Assembly (NCBI RefSeq): GCF_023195535.1
Contig: NZ_JALPNF010000001.1
Location: 496,001-560,000, forward strand
From: Sphingomonas faeni
GTDB lineage: Bacteria > Pseudomonadota > Alphaproteobacteria > Sphingomonadales > Sphingomonadaceae
Reading direction: 5' to 3'
DNA length: 64,000 nt
A program made the translations under genes and the position numbers. Shown one piece after another: positions 45,932 through 54,845 of this stretch (its first letter is position 1; each line of letters opens with the position of its first letter). The notes under the pieces were generated by a model, which was not told where the DNA came from, searched no databases, and saw nothing but the letters and a program-made list of their open reading frames with translations.

Positions 45932-48249
45932 TGGTCGATCAGGTCAAGAAGGTCTGCGTCATCGGCGCGGGCGTCATGGGCGCAGGTATCGCGGCTCAGG
46001 TCGCGAACGCCGGCATCCCCGTGCTGCTGCTCGACATCCTCCCCCGCGAGGGTGATGACCGCGATGCGGTGGCCAAGGGCGCGGTCGCGAAGATGCTCAA
46101 GACCGACCCCGCGCCCTTCATGTCGAAGCGTGCGGCCAAGCTGGTCGAGACGGGCAACATCGACGATCACCTGGACCGCGTCGCCGAGTGCGACTGGATC
46201 GTCGAGGCGATCGTCGAGCGGCTCGATATCAAGCAGGCGCTGTACGCCAAGCTCGAGGCGTTGAAGCGTCCGGGCACCGCGGTGTCGTCGAACACCTCGA
46301 CGATCCCGCTGGGCAACCTCGTCGAGGGACGTTCGGACCAGTTCAAGGCCGACTTCCTCATCACGCACTTCTTCAACCCGCCGCGCTACATGCGGCTGGT
46401 CGAGATCGTTCGTGGCGAGCACACCGACGTCGCGGTTGCCGAGAAGGTCGAGGATTTCGTCGATCGCTTCATGGGCAAGCGGATCGTCCGGGCGAAGGAT
46501 ACGCCTGGCTTCATCGCCAACCGCATCGGCACCTACTGGCTGGCGATCGCGATCAATGCGGCGATGGACCAGGGGCTGACCGTCGAGGAAGCCGACCAGA
46601 TCGGCGGCCGTCCGATGGGCGTGCCGAAGACGGGCATCTTCGGGTTGGTCGACCTCGTCGGCGTCGATCTGATGCCGTTGCTGTCCAAGAGCCTGTCGTC
46701 CACGCTGCCCGCCGGCGATCCGTATTTCGATACGGTCCGCCCGCTGCCACTGGTCGACAAGATGATCGCGGAGGGCTTTACCGGCCGCAAAGGCAAGGGT
46801 GGCTTCTACCGCTTCGACAAGGCGACCCGGACCAAGCTCTCGCTCGATCTCGCGACCGGCGAGTATCGGCCCGAGGCGAAGCCCGCGGACCTCCCCGGCA
46901 AGACCGGCAAGGACCTCGCCGCGCTGATCGCCGAGCCCGGCAAGATCGGCACCTATGCGTGGTCGATCCTCGGCAATACGCTGTCCTACGCGGCGATGCT
47001 GGTCGGCGAGGCAGCGGATGATGTCGTCGCGATCGATGACGCGATGAAGCTGGGGTATAACTGGAAATACGGGCCGTTCGAGTTGATCGACCGGATGGGA
47101 CCGGGCGTGCTCGCTGCGCGCCTTGCTGCCGAAGGTCGCGATGTTCCGGCGGTCCTGACCACCGCGGGCGATCGCCCGTTCTACCGCGTCGAGAACGGTC
47201 AGCGCCAGTATCTCACGGCCGGCGGCGAGTATGCCGATGTGCCGCGTGCGGACGGTGTCGAACTGCTGGAGGACATCAAGCTCCGCTCGCAGCCGATCCT
47301 CCAGAACCTGTCGGCGTCGCTCTGGGATGTCGGTGACGGCGTCGCGGCGCTGGAATTCCACACCAAGATGAACGCGCTCGACGATCAGGTCGTGGCGTTG
47401 ATCAACGAGGCGATTCCGGTCGTCCGCGAGCGTTTCAAGGCGCTGGTGGTGTATACCGAGGCGTCGAACTTCTCGGCGGGCGCTAACCTCGGCGCGGCGA
47501 TGTTCGCGGTCGGCGCAGGCCTGTGGGACATGGTCGAGGCCAGCGTTTCGGGCGGGCAGCAGGCGTACAAGGCGCTCAAATACGCGCCCTTCCCGGTCGT
47601 CAGCGCGCCGGCCGGGCTCGCGCTCGGCGGTGGGTGCGAGATCCTGCTCCACTCCGACGCGGTGCAGGCGCATGCCGAGACCTATGCGGGGCTCGTCGAA
47701 TGCGGCGTCGGTCTCGTCCCCGGCTGGGGCGGCAATGGCGAGATGCTCGATCGCTGGACCAAGTCGCGGACGTTGCCGAACGGGCCGATGCCCGTGCTGA
47801 CCAAGGTGTTCCAGAGCATCTCGACCGCGGTCGTCGCCAAGTCGGCGGCGGAGGCGAAGGAGATGATGATCCTGCGCAAGGACGACGGCATCACGATGAA
47901 CCGCGACCGGCTGCTCGCGGATGCGAAGGCCAAGGCGCTGTCGCTGGTCGAGGGCTATGTCGCGCCGGAAAAGCCGACCTTCCGCCTTGCCGGCGAGAGC
48001 GGCCGGACGGGGCTGAACATGGCGGTAGCGGACTTCCACAAGAAGGGCATGGCGACCGAGTACGACCTCGTCGTCGCGGATCGCCTTGCGGAAGTGCTGA
48101 CGGGGGGCGACGCGGATCTCGTCGACACCGTGACCGAGGACCAGTTGCTCGACCTCGAGCGCGCGGCGTTCATGGCGAGCGTGAAGGACCCGCGCACCCA
48201 GGCTCGGGTCGTCCACATGCTGCAGACGGGTAAGCCGCTGCGGAACTGA
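45928..48249 (+). CDS. 3-hydroxyacyl-CoA dehydrogenase / enoyl-CoA hydratase
   Basis: Bifunctional beta-oxidation protein, 773 residues, with the dehydrogenase first (FadN-type order, opposite to E. coli FadB). NAD loop VIGAGVMGAGIA (residues 11-22); catalytic-region SNTSTIPL, ITHFFNPPRYMRLVEI and KDTPGFIANRIG. The C-terminal crotonase-like part (about 470-700) has NFSAGANLG and APAGLALGGGCEILLHSD (oxyanion hole). The start at 45928 overlaps the thiolase stop; a second ATG follows directly at 45931. Confidence 0.92.
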   Translation: MMVDQVKKVCVIGAGVMGAGIAAQVANAGIPVLLLDILPREGDDRDAVAKGAVAKMLKTDPAPFMSKRAAKLVETGNIDDHLDRVAECDWIVEAIVERLDIKQALYAKLEALKRPGTAVSSNTSTIPLGNLVEGRSDQFKADFLITHFFNPPRYMRLVEIVRGEHTDVAVAEKVEDFVDRFMGKRIVRAKDTPGFIANRIGTYWLAIAINAAMDQGLTVEEADQIGGRPMGVPKTGIFGLVDLVGVDLMPLLSKSLSSTLPAGDPYFDTVRPLPLVDKMIAEGFTGRKGKGGFYRFDKATRTKLSLDLATGEYRPEAKPADLPGKTGKDLAALIAEPGKIGTYAWSILGNTLSYAAMLVGEAADDVVAIDDAMKLGYNWKYGPFELIDRMGPGVLAARLAAEGRDVPAVLTTAGDRPFYRVENGQRQYLTAGGEYADVPRADGVELLEDIKLRSQPILQNLSASLWDVGDGVAALEFHTKMNALDDQVVALINEAIPVVRERFKALVVYTEASNFSAGANLGAAMFAVGAGLWDMVEASVSGGQQAYKALKYAPFPVVSAPAGLALGGGCEILLHSDAVQAHAETYAGLVECGVGLVPGWGGNGEMLDRWTKSRTLPNGPMPVLTKVFQSISTAVVAKSAAEAKEMMILRKDDGITMNRDRLLADAKAKALSLVEGYVAPEKPTFRLAGESGRTGLNMAVADFHKKGMATEYDLVVADRLAEVLTGGDADLVDTVTEDQLLDLERAAFMASVKDPRTQARVVHMLQTGKPLRN

Positions 48250-48574
48250 GGCACAGCACTCGCTCCATCCACTCCGTCACCTCGGAATGGTTCCGGGGTC
48301 CACCGTTCCGCCCACTCGATGCCGTCGGGTGTGCGGAACGGTGGATGCCGGAACGAGCCCGGCATGACGGAGTCCTCGCAACGGAGTGGGTGCATGAACA
48401 CTTTTTCACCCCCTGGAATCGGTAAGAAGGCTTGACTTGTCTTCGTACAATTCTAGTCGAGACCGATAGCTGCCGTATACGGCAACAGGGTCGCGGTAAC
48501 GTCGACGGCCTGACGAGACATTCGGTGACCGTACACATACGGCGCCATCAAACGACACTAGGAGAGGATAGAAG
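48250..48574. other. Intergenic gap with REP copy and promoter region
   Basis: The left half is the REP-like element at 48272-48372. The right half (48373-48574) leads into the DUF2147 gene and has a TTGACT at 48432 that could be a -35 box, without a good -10. No gene is seen. Confidence 0.5.
48272..48372. repeat. REP-like palindrome family 1, copy c
   Basis: CTCCGTCACCTCGGAATGG on the left and GCCCGGCATGACGGAG on the right, with CCACCGTTCCGC/GCGGAACGGTGG inside. Same design as the element at 1881-1979. Confidence 0.8.
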
Positions 48575-48985
48575 ATGTCCCTGTTGATTATCGGTGCGCT
48601 GCTCGCTGGCGCTTCCGCGACGCCCGAGACCGTGATCGGTCGCTGGAAGACCGAGACGCGCAACGCCATCGTCGAGATCGCCCGCTGCGGCCCGTCGATC
48701 TGCGGCAAGATCCTCACCTCCGACGCGTTGCGCGCGAACCCTTCGATGAAGGACGCGAACAACGCGAACACCGCGCTGCGCAACCGCCCGATCCAGGGCA
48801 TGCAGATGCTGAGCGGCTTCAAGGCCGACAAGGACGGCGTCTGGAGCAGCGGCCAGGTCTACAATGCCGAGGACGGCAAGACCTATAGCGGCAAGATCAC
48901 GCCCGTTGGCGCCAACCAGCTGAAGCTGCGCGGCTGCGTCTTCTTCCCGCTCTGCAAGACCCAGACCTGGACGCGCGTGCGCTGA
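48575..48985 (+). CDS. DUF2147 family exported protein
   Basis: 136 residues with a short hydrophobic N terminus ending near AGASATPET, likely a signal peptide. The rest matches the DUF2147 pattern: VIGRWKTETRNAIVEIARCGPSICGKIL, then GLQMLSGF-like GMQMLSGFKAD, YNAEDGKTYSGKI and LRGCVFFPLCKTQTWTRV. Function is unknown; in many genomes it lies near fatty-acid or stress genes. A good AGGAGAGGA ribosome site precedes the ATG. Confidence 0.85.
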   Translation: MSLLIIGALLAGASATPETVIGRWKTETRNAIVEIARCGPSICGKILTSDALRANPSMKDANNANTALRNRPIQGMQMLSGFKADKDGVWSSGQVYNAEDGKTYSGKITPVGANQLKLRGCVFFPLCKTQTWTRVR

Positions 48986-49047
48986 GACGCGACGCGCCAC
49001 CTCCACCAAATCCCCGACCAATCAGTACAGCTTTCAGGATCGTGTTC

Positions 49048-50379
49048 ATGTCTCTGCGTACCAAAGCCCCGCTCCTCGCGGTTTCCGCGCTCGTGTCCGC
49101 CTTCGGGTTCGCCAGCACCGCCTATGCCGACGCCTTCTATCTCCAGGCGCAGTCCGCACGCGGCGCAGGCCGTGCATTCTCGGGCGAGGCCGCCGACACC
49201 GGCGCGGCATCCCTGTGGTGGAACCCAGCGGCGATCGCCGGCATCCGCGACGGCAGCGCCACGCTGAGCGCAACCGCGATCCTGCCCAAGGGCGACGTGG
49301 TCGACAACGGGACGATCATCGGTCGCCCGACCTTCTCGGCAGCCGGTCAGCCCACCGGCCTCAACTACACCCCGGTCGGCGGCAACGGCACTTCGCGCGA
49401 TCCGATCAACAAAGGCGTGGTGCCGTCGGGTGCCATCGCCTATCCGCTGACCGACCGGATCGCGATCGGCGTCTCGGTGACGTCGCCATTCAGCTTCACC
49501 ACCAATTACGAGGCGAACAGCTGGGCGCGGTACACGGCCGACAAGACGCGACTGCGGACGATCGACGTGCAACCGTCGATCGGTATCGTGGTGACCGACT
49601 GGCTGCGCGTGGGTGCTGCGCTGAACGTCGAATATACCGATGCGACGCTCAACAACGCGCTCCCCAACCTGTCCGCCGCGCTGCCGGACGGGTTCCAGGA
49701 GTTGAAGGGCGATGGCTGGGACTTCGGCTGGACCGCAGGCGTACAGTTGCACAACGACTTCGCGACCGTCGGCGTCAGCTACAAGTCGAGCATCCGCCAC
49801 AATCTGAAGGGCAGCCTGAACATCACCGGGCTGGTCGGGCCGCTTGCCAGCTCGAACGTCTCGATCGATGGCGCCAAGGCGAGCTTCAACACGCCGGGTC
49901 AGGTGATCGTCGCAGGCCGCGTCCGTGCAACGAATGCACTGACGCTCAATGCGCAGGTCGTCGCGTACAATTGGAGCAAGTTCGACACGATCGATCTCGG
50001 CGCGCCGCTGAACACCGCGATCCCGGAATTCTACCGCGACAGCTGGAGCCTCGCCGGTGGCCTCGACTACGACGTGACGCCCAAGGCGACGATCCGCGCC
50101 GGTATCCAGCGCACCAAGACGCCGACGCAGGACGGCTTGCGCGATGCGCGCGTGCCCGATGCCGACCGCTGGACCTATGCGGCGGGTGGCTCCTACCAGT
50201 TGACGTCAAACATCGCTCTCGACGCAGCGGCGCAATATGTCGACTTCTCCGACACGACGATCGACCGCGTGACGGCAGCGTATGCGGGGACCGCGGTGCA
50301 GACGCCGATCATCACCAATGGTCTGTTGCAGAACGCGCACGCCGTCGTGCTGTCGCTGGGTGGCCGGATGACGTTCTGA
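49048..50379 (+). CDS. fadL: FadL/OmpP1-family outer-membrane fatty-acid transporter
   Basis: 443 residues: signal peptide ending near STAYADAF, the FadL hallmark N terminus FYLQAQSARGAGRAFSGEAADTGAASLWWNPAA, a repeated Gly/aromatic beta-strand pattern, and a terminal Phe (GGRMTF) for barrel insertion. It moves hydrophobic compounds such as long-chain fatty acids across the outer membrane, which fits the fadD-thiolase-dehydrogenase genes upstream. Start: the ATG at 49048 has AGGA 8 bases upstream; a GTG at 49042 is too close to that site. Confidence 0.9.
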   Translation: MSLRTKAPLLAVSALVSAFGFASTAYADAFYLQAQSARGAGRAFSGEAADTGAASLWWNPAAIAGIRDGSATLSATAILPKGDVVDNGTIIGRPTFSAAGQPTGLNYTPVGGNGTSRDPINKGVVPSGAIAYPLTDRIAIGVSVTSPFSFTTNYEANSWARYTADKTRLRTIDVQPSIGIVVTDWLRVGAALNVEYTDATLNNALPNLSAALPDGFQELKGDGWDFGWTAGVQLHNDFATVGVSYKSSIRHNLKGSLNITGLVGPLASSNVSIDGAKASFNTPGQVIVAGRVRATNALTLNAQVVAYNWSKFDTIDLGAPLNTAIPEFYRDSWSLAGGLDYDVTPKATIRAGIQRTKTPTQDGLRDARVPDADRWTYAAGGSYQLTSNIALDAAAQYVDFSDTTIDRVTAAYAGTAVQTPIITNGLLQNAHAVVLSLGGRMTF

Positions 50380-50487
50380 CGTCGCGCGGGGTGCGTTGCC
50401 GGTCCGGCGGCGCATCCCGGCTTTGCCGGATCTCGTCGGGGGCGCGTAAGGCGGGGATCGTCCGCGTCATCCATGGGTTGAGCAACG

Positions 50488-51975
50488 ATGAACACCCGTC
50501 TTCCCGATGCCCTCGCCGCCTGGTCCGAGGCGCCTCGCGTTCGATCGCTGAATGGGCACGATGTCCTTCCCAAGGCACGCTACGTCCTGTGCTGGGTGCA
50601 GCAGGCGTTGCGCGCGCGCGACAACCCGGTGATCGATGCGGCGATCTGCCTCGCGAATGACCTGGGCCTTCCCGTGCTCGTCTATCATGGCCTGCGCGAG
50701 GATTATCCTTACGCGTCGGATCGACTGCATCGGTTCATCCTGGGCGCAAGCCGCGATCTCGCGCGAGACTGCAGGCAGCGCGGTCTCGCCTGCATCCAGT
50801 ATGTCGACCGGGCAGAAAAGCGTGAAAAGGGGCTCGTCTATCGGCTGGCGGCAGACAGCGCTGCGGTAGTGATAGAGGATCAGCCGACGTTCGTTGCGCG
50901 CTGGCAATCGGAGCGTGTCGCGGCGCGGGTGGATCGCGCGGTCTTTGCAGTCAACGCTGCCTGCCTCGTACCGCCTGCCGTCCTCGGCGACGACATCGGT
51001 TCGACGACCGCGTTCCGCCGCCGCCATCAGCCCGCCCGGGGGGACTGGCTGACGACCGCCGACCTGACACCCGAAGTGCAAGCCTATGACGGTCCTCTGC
51101 CCTTCAGTCCCGACCAACTCGGCACCAGCACGGATGCCGACATCGATCGGCTCGTCGCTGCCGCCGCAATCGACCATTCGGTGCCGCCGAGTGCGATGTT
51201 CCCGCTTGGTCGCGAGGGGGCTTTGACGAAGCTCGAACGCCTGATGGATACCGTGCTGCCGGTCTATGCGACTGCGCGCAACGACGCGACCAATCCCATC
51301 GGCGCCAGCAGCCTGTCTCCCTATCTGCATTTCGGGATCGTCGGCCCGCGCGAGATCATGGCCACCGTCGAGGCGGCGGATGCCGCGGCCGGAGCCAAGG
51401 AGAAGTTCGCCGACGAATTGCTGACGTGGCGCGAATGGTTTCATTATCAGGCCCGTGCACTGCCGGCACCGGAAAGCTACGCACGGATTTCGGGATGGGC
51501 GCGTGAGACGCTAGAGGCGCATGCGCCGGATCCGCGACCGGACCTCGAGACGCTCGACGCCTTGCTTCACGGCGAAACACGGGATGAAACGTGGAACGCG
51601 TGCCAACGACAGTTCCTGGTCGATGGCTGGATGCATAACAATTTGCGGATGTACTGGGGCAAGCGGATCATCGCCATGACACCCGATCCGACGACGGCCT
51701 GGGCGACGGCATGTTACTTGAACGACCGGCTCAGCCTGGATGGCCGCGATCCCTCGACCTATGGCAATATCGCCGCGTCGTTCGGGGGAGGATCGGCCGG
51801 CCAGGATCGTTCGCCCATATACGGAAAGGTGCCGACACGATCGGACGGTTCGACCCGGCACCGCCCCGATGGCCCGGCATGGATCCAGGCGGCCGCCGCA
51901 CGTCCCCGCCCCGACATATCGGTTCCCGCCGTCGTGCCCATGACGCTCTATCTGACGGGCGAGACGCCGATCTGA
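50488..51975 (+). CDS. Class II deoxyribodipyrimidine photolyase
   Basis: FAD-dependent repair of UV pyrimidine dimers, 495 residues. Class II features: RYVLCWVQQALRARDNPVIDAA near the start, NPIGASSLSPYLHFGIVGPREI, FADELLTWREWFHYQA, and the FAD-pocket stretch WMHNNLRMYWGKRI followed by LNDRLSLDGRDPSTYGNIAASFGGG. Class II enzymes are distinct from E. coli PhrB. About 110 bases after fadL, probably a separate unit. Confidence 0.92.
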   Translation: MNTRLPDALAAWSEAPRVRSLNGHDVLPKARYVLCWVQQALRARDNPVIDAAICLANDLGLPVLVYHGLREDYPYASDRLHRFILGASRDLARDCRQRGLACIQYVDRAEKREKGLVYRLAADSAAVVIEDQPTFVARWQSERVAARVDRAVFAVNAACLVPPAVLGDDIGSTTAFRRRHQPARGDWLTTADLTPEVQAYDGPLPFSPDQLGTSTDADIDRLVAAAAIDHSVPPSAMFPLGREGALTKLERLMDTVLPVYATARNDATNPIGASSLSPYLHFGIVGPREIMATVEAADAAAGAKEKFADELLTWREWFHYQARALPAPESYARISGWARETLEAHAPDPRPDLETLDALLHGETRDETWNACQRQFLVDGWMHNNLRMYWGKRIIAMTPDPTTAWATACYLNDRLSLDGRDPSTYGNIAASFGGGSAGQDRSPIYGKVPTRSDGSTRHRPDGPAWIQAAAARPRPDISVPAVVPMTLYLTGETPI

Positions 51976-52027
51976 CTACGTCGGGTATCGATATGGTCTC
52001 AGACGAAATTCATGGCGTAAGACGTTT

Positions 52028-52053
52028 TGAACGCGACTTAATACCGCGGCGAT
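52028..52053 (+). promoter_or_regulatory. Possible EcfG-type stress promoter before the PA2169-like gene
   Basis: TGAAC-N17-CGAT at 52028-52053 differs by one base in each half from the alphaproteobacterial general-stress consensus GGAAC-N16/17-CGTT. It lies about 30 bases before the ATG at 52084. Confidence 0.3.
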
Positions 52054-52083
52054 CGTTGAACGGACTTCATCACAGGAGCTACC

Positions 52084-52530
52084 ATGAGCAACGATAACGA
52101 CGTGTCCGTCCTGAACGGCCTTATCAAGACGACCCTCGACAGCATGAAGGGGTATGAGGACGCCGCCAAGGACGCCGAGAGCACGCAGTATGCGACGATG
52201 TTCGCAGACTTCGCGCGCGATCGCGCACAGGTCGCGACGCAGCTTCAGGGCCAGGTCCGCACGCTCGGCGGCGAGCCGGAGATGGATTCGAGCATGCTGG
52301 CGGCGGCGCACCGCACCTTCATGGATCTGAAGCAGGCGCTGACCGGCAAGGACGACAAGGCCATCATCTTGGAAGTCGAGCGCGGCGAAGATCACATCAA
52401 GGCGAAGTACGAAGCGGCGATGAACGACACCGCATTGTCGCCGGCCACGCAGAAGGCGATCGCCGACGGCTATGCATCGGTCCGCGAAGGCCATGACAAG
52501 ATGAGCGCGCTCAAGCACAGCATCGCCTGA
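52084..52530 (+). CDS. PA2169-family four-helix-bundle protein (DUF2383)
   Basis: 148 residues, soluble, almost all helical, no signal peptide. SVLNGLIKTTLDSMKGYEDAAKDAE at the N terminus and the GEDHIKAKYEAAMND pattern match the DUF2383/PA2169 ferritin-like group, often stress-induced; exact role unknown. An AGGAG ribosome site lies 6 bases upstream. Confidence 0.85.
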   Translation: MSNDNDVSVLNGLIKTTLDSMKGYEDAAKDAESTQYATMFADFARDRAQVATQLQGQVRTLGGEPEMDSSMLAAAHRTFMDLKQALTGKDDKAIILEVERGEDHIKAKYEAAMNDTALSPATQKAIADGYASVREGHDKMSALKHSIA

Positions 52531-52603
52531 TCGATCGGGGCGGCCGGTTCCGGCCGGCCGCCCTTCATGTTTTAGACGGAACGGGTACCGCCGGGCTGGC
52601 CAA

Positions 52604-52906
52604 TCATGTCGAGCGACGGTCGACCTTTCGCATATTTTTCCCCACCGGAACGAAATTGAGCACCATGAAGGCCAAGCCGGCCCCCGTCATGAGTGCAGCC
52701 GTCCACAGGATCGGACCAAAGATCCAGCCGCGTATCAGTATCGCCGGGGCTGCGCTGACGACCAGAATGGCCCATCCGTTGATCCGCAACATCCGGCGTC
52801 GTGCAAATCCAACGCTCGCGTCGAACCACCGACGGTGATGCGCATCGGTGGCAAGGCCCAGAAGCAGGAACGCGATCGTGGTCAACATCGGCACTACGAT
52901 ACTCAT
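52604..52906 (-). CDS. DUF3325 membrane protein (siderophore locus)
   Basis: 100 residues with three hydrophobic helices (residues about 4-20, 43-60, 65-85), matching the small DUF3325 proteins found with PepSY and siderophore receptors. Role in iron uptake inferred from location: it follows the PepSY gene by 13 bases on the same strand. Confidence 0.75.
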   Translation of the reverse strand: MSIVVPMLTTIAFLLLGLATDAHHRRWFDASVGFARRRMLRINGWAILVVSAAPAILIRGWIFGPILWTAALMTGAGLAFMVLNFVPVGKNMRKVDRRST

Positions 52907-52919
52907 TCGCTCGTCTCCT

Positions 52920-54512
52920 TCATTCGGCCGGCTGCAATAGGCTGCGCTCTGCGCGTGGTCGTGACGGTCGATCCCGTCTGACGAGAGGGCGGTGCAATGC
53001 GACCCTTTTGGCCAGGATCAGGAAGGCGACACCGAATGCCAGCAACGTCGCGTCGACGCCGGCGATGACGCCATCGCCGATCGCGATCATCGCCCCCATT
53101 CCGCGATCCGTGGCGACGATATCATAGAGCGGCAGGGTGACGAGCAGCACCCCGGTCATGGCGAACAGCGTCGGCCAGCCTTTCGATGGCTTGGCGACGA
53201 ACGCGGTCAGCGCCGCCAGTCCCCAGGCGATGAACAGTGCATGGACCTCCCAGGCCGCCCGACCGGCCAAGGTCGACGGCAGCAGGCGGTTCGCCCAGAA
53301 GAAGCAGGCGATACCAAGCGGAAAACCGCCGATCACCGCGACATTGAGCCACTCGACCAGGCGAAACCCAAGCTGCGGCCGGTTCGCGTCGGGCAGGCGA
53401 TCACGCCGTTTCACGGTCCATAACACGAGGCCGCTCGCTACCATCAGCGTGCCGGCGATCCCAAACAGAAAATACAGCCAGCGCCCGCCATAACCGGCGA
53501 ACCGTCCGGCATGCAGGCCGATCATCGCCCCCGCAGTCTCGGCCGCGGCGCCGGGCGGGGGCGAACGCCAGACGAGTTGCCCGGATACACCGTCATAGGC
53601 CAGCCGGGGCGTTCGCGAGGACAGCATCGAATTGGCACTTTGGCTGACCGATATGCGGGCCGCCGCGTCGCCGGGATCGCTGACCTCGATGAAGCTCGCC
53701 GGCGCGCCGAGCCGACGCTGGGCATCGGCTGCGATCGTTCGCAAGTCGACGAGCGGTGCGGGCCGTCCGGTGCGCTCGACGACGGCCGCGGTCGGGAACA
53801 GCGTTTCCGACACGGTGCGCTCGTTGGTGTAATTCGCGACGACCGCCCAAGGCATCAGCAACGCCATCAGCGTGACGAGCCCGGTATAGGTGATCATCAG
53901 GTGGAACGGCAGCGCCAGCACCGCGGTCGCATTATGGCCGTCGAGCCAAGATCGTTGGCCCTTGGCCCGCCGCAGCGTGAAGAAATCCTTGAAAATCTTC
54001 TTGTGCGTGACGATCCCGCTCAGGATGGCGACCAGCATCATCATGGTCGCAAAGCCGACGAGCCACCGCGCCCAGATCACCGGCATGTACTGGAGATCGA
54101 AGTGGAATCGATAAAAGAACTCCCCGCCCCGCGTGTCGCGCGCCTGCGCGACCCGACCGTCGGCGCCGATCAGCGCCTGGGTGTCGCGGCGGCCACGCCG
54201 GCCACGTCCGCCCGTCTCGCCGGGTTTCGGCTGCGGGACCCAAGATAGCTGCGCACCCGGCGACCGGTCGGTCGCCACCGCGATGATCCAGCTTTTCGCG
54301 TCGGGGGCCTTCCTGGCAAGGAACGCCTGCGAGCCCGCCAGCACGCGCATCGGCTGTTCGACGCGCGCAAGCTCGGGGCGCATCCAGCGATTAAGCCCTT
54401 CGCGCCAGAACGCGATCGTGCCCGCGACGAACACGAGGAACAGGATCCAGCCTAGCAACAGCCCGGACCAGGTGTGCAGAAACGCCTGCGACTGTCGGAA
54501 ACCCTTGCTCAT
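52920..54512 (-). CDS. PepSY domain inner-membrane protein (siderophore reduction/uptake)
   Basis: 530 residues with about five membrane helices. N-terminal HTWSGLLLGWILFLVFVAGTIAFW is the standard PepSY_TM start; conserved HFDLQ-like FHFDLQYMPVIWARWLVG and HNATAVLALPFHLMITYTGL contain paired histidines that could bind heme or metal. PiuB-type homologues assist ferric-siderophore use, possibly by reduction. The ATG at 54512 overlaps the stop of the DUF3649 gene (ATGA). Confidence 0.85.
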   Translation of the reverse strand: MSKGFRQSQAFLHTWSGLLLGWILFLVFVAGTIAFWREGLNRWMRPELARVEQPMRVLAGSQAFLARKAPDAKSWIIAVATDRSPGAQLSWVPQPKPGETGGRGRRGRRDTQALIGADGRVAQARDTRGGEFFYRFHFDLQYMPVIWARWLVGFATMMMLVAILSGIVTHKKIFKDFFTLRRAKGQRSWLDGHNATAVLALPFHLMITYTGLVTLMALLMPWAVVANYTNERTVSETLFPTAAVVERTGRPAPLVDLRTIAADAQRRLGAPASFIEVSDPGDAAARISVSQSANSMLSSRTPRLAYDGVSGQLVWRSPPPGAAAETAGAMIGLHAGRFAGYGGRWLYFLFGIAGTLMVASGLVLWTVKRRDRLPDANRPQLGFRLVEWLNVAVIGGFPLGIACFFWANRLLPSTLAGRAAWEVHALFIAWGLAALTAFVAKPSKGWPTLFAMTGVLLVTLPLYDIVATDRGMGAMIAIGDGVIAGVDATLLAFGVAFLILAKRVALHRPLVRRDRPSRPRAERSLLQPAE

Positions 54513-54823
54513 AACCGCCCTGTCGCATCGATCGAGCCCCACGCGATCGCGCCTGCGATCGCACCGGCTGCGGCGAGCGTCCAGATCGCGCGCCAGCCGC
54601 TACGGGCCGCGAACGACCACATGGCGGCCACTGCGCACAGGGCCAACGCGATCAGCGACGCGGTCACGCTCGCCTCCGTCCGGTCGCCGGGCAGCATGCG
54701 CGCGATCGCCATCGCCCACAGACTTGACGTCGCGTAGCCGAGCGGCACGGCCGCGACGATGCGCAGGGCAATATCCCCGCGTCGCGCGCCCCGCGCACGC
54801 GCATGACCGTCCCCTGCCGTCAT
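54509..54823 (-). CDS. DUF3649 membrane protein (siderophore locus)
   Basis: 104 residues with three hydrophobic helices and the DUF3649 pattern RIVAAVPLGYATSSLWAMAIARMLPGDRTEA. Translationally coupled to the PepSY gene by a 4-base overlap and placed 22 bases after the siderophore receptor. Accessory role in iron uptake inferred from context. Confidence 0.75.
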   Translation of the reverse strand: MTAGDGHARARGARRGDIALRIVAAVPLGYATSSLWAMAIARMLPGDRTEASVTASLIALALCAVAAMWSFAARSGWRAIWTLAAAGAIAGAIAWGSIDATGRL

Positions 54824-54845
54824 CGTCCCATCCCCCCCGCGGCGA

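Noticed and set aside
49042-49047. GTG start for the FadL-type gene
   Set aside because: Only 2 bases from the AGGA site; the ATG at 49048 has proper spacing.
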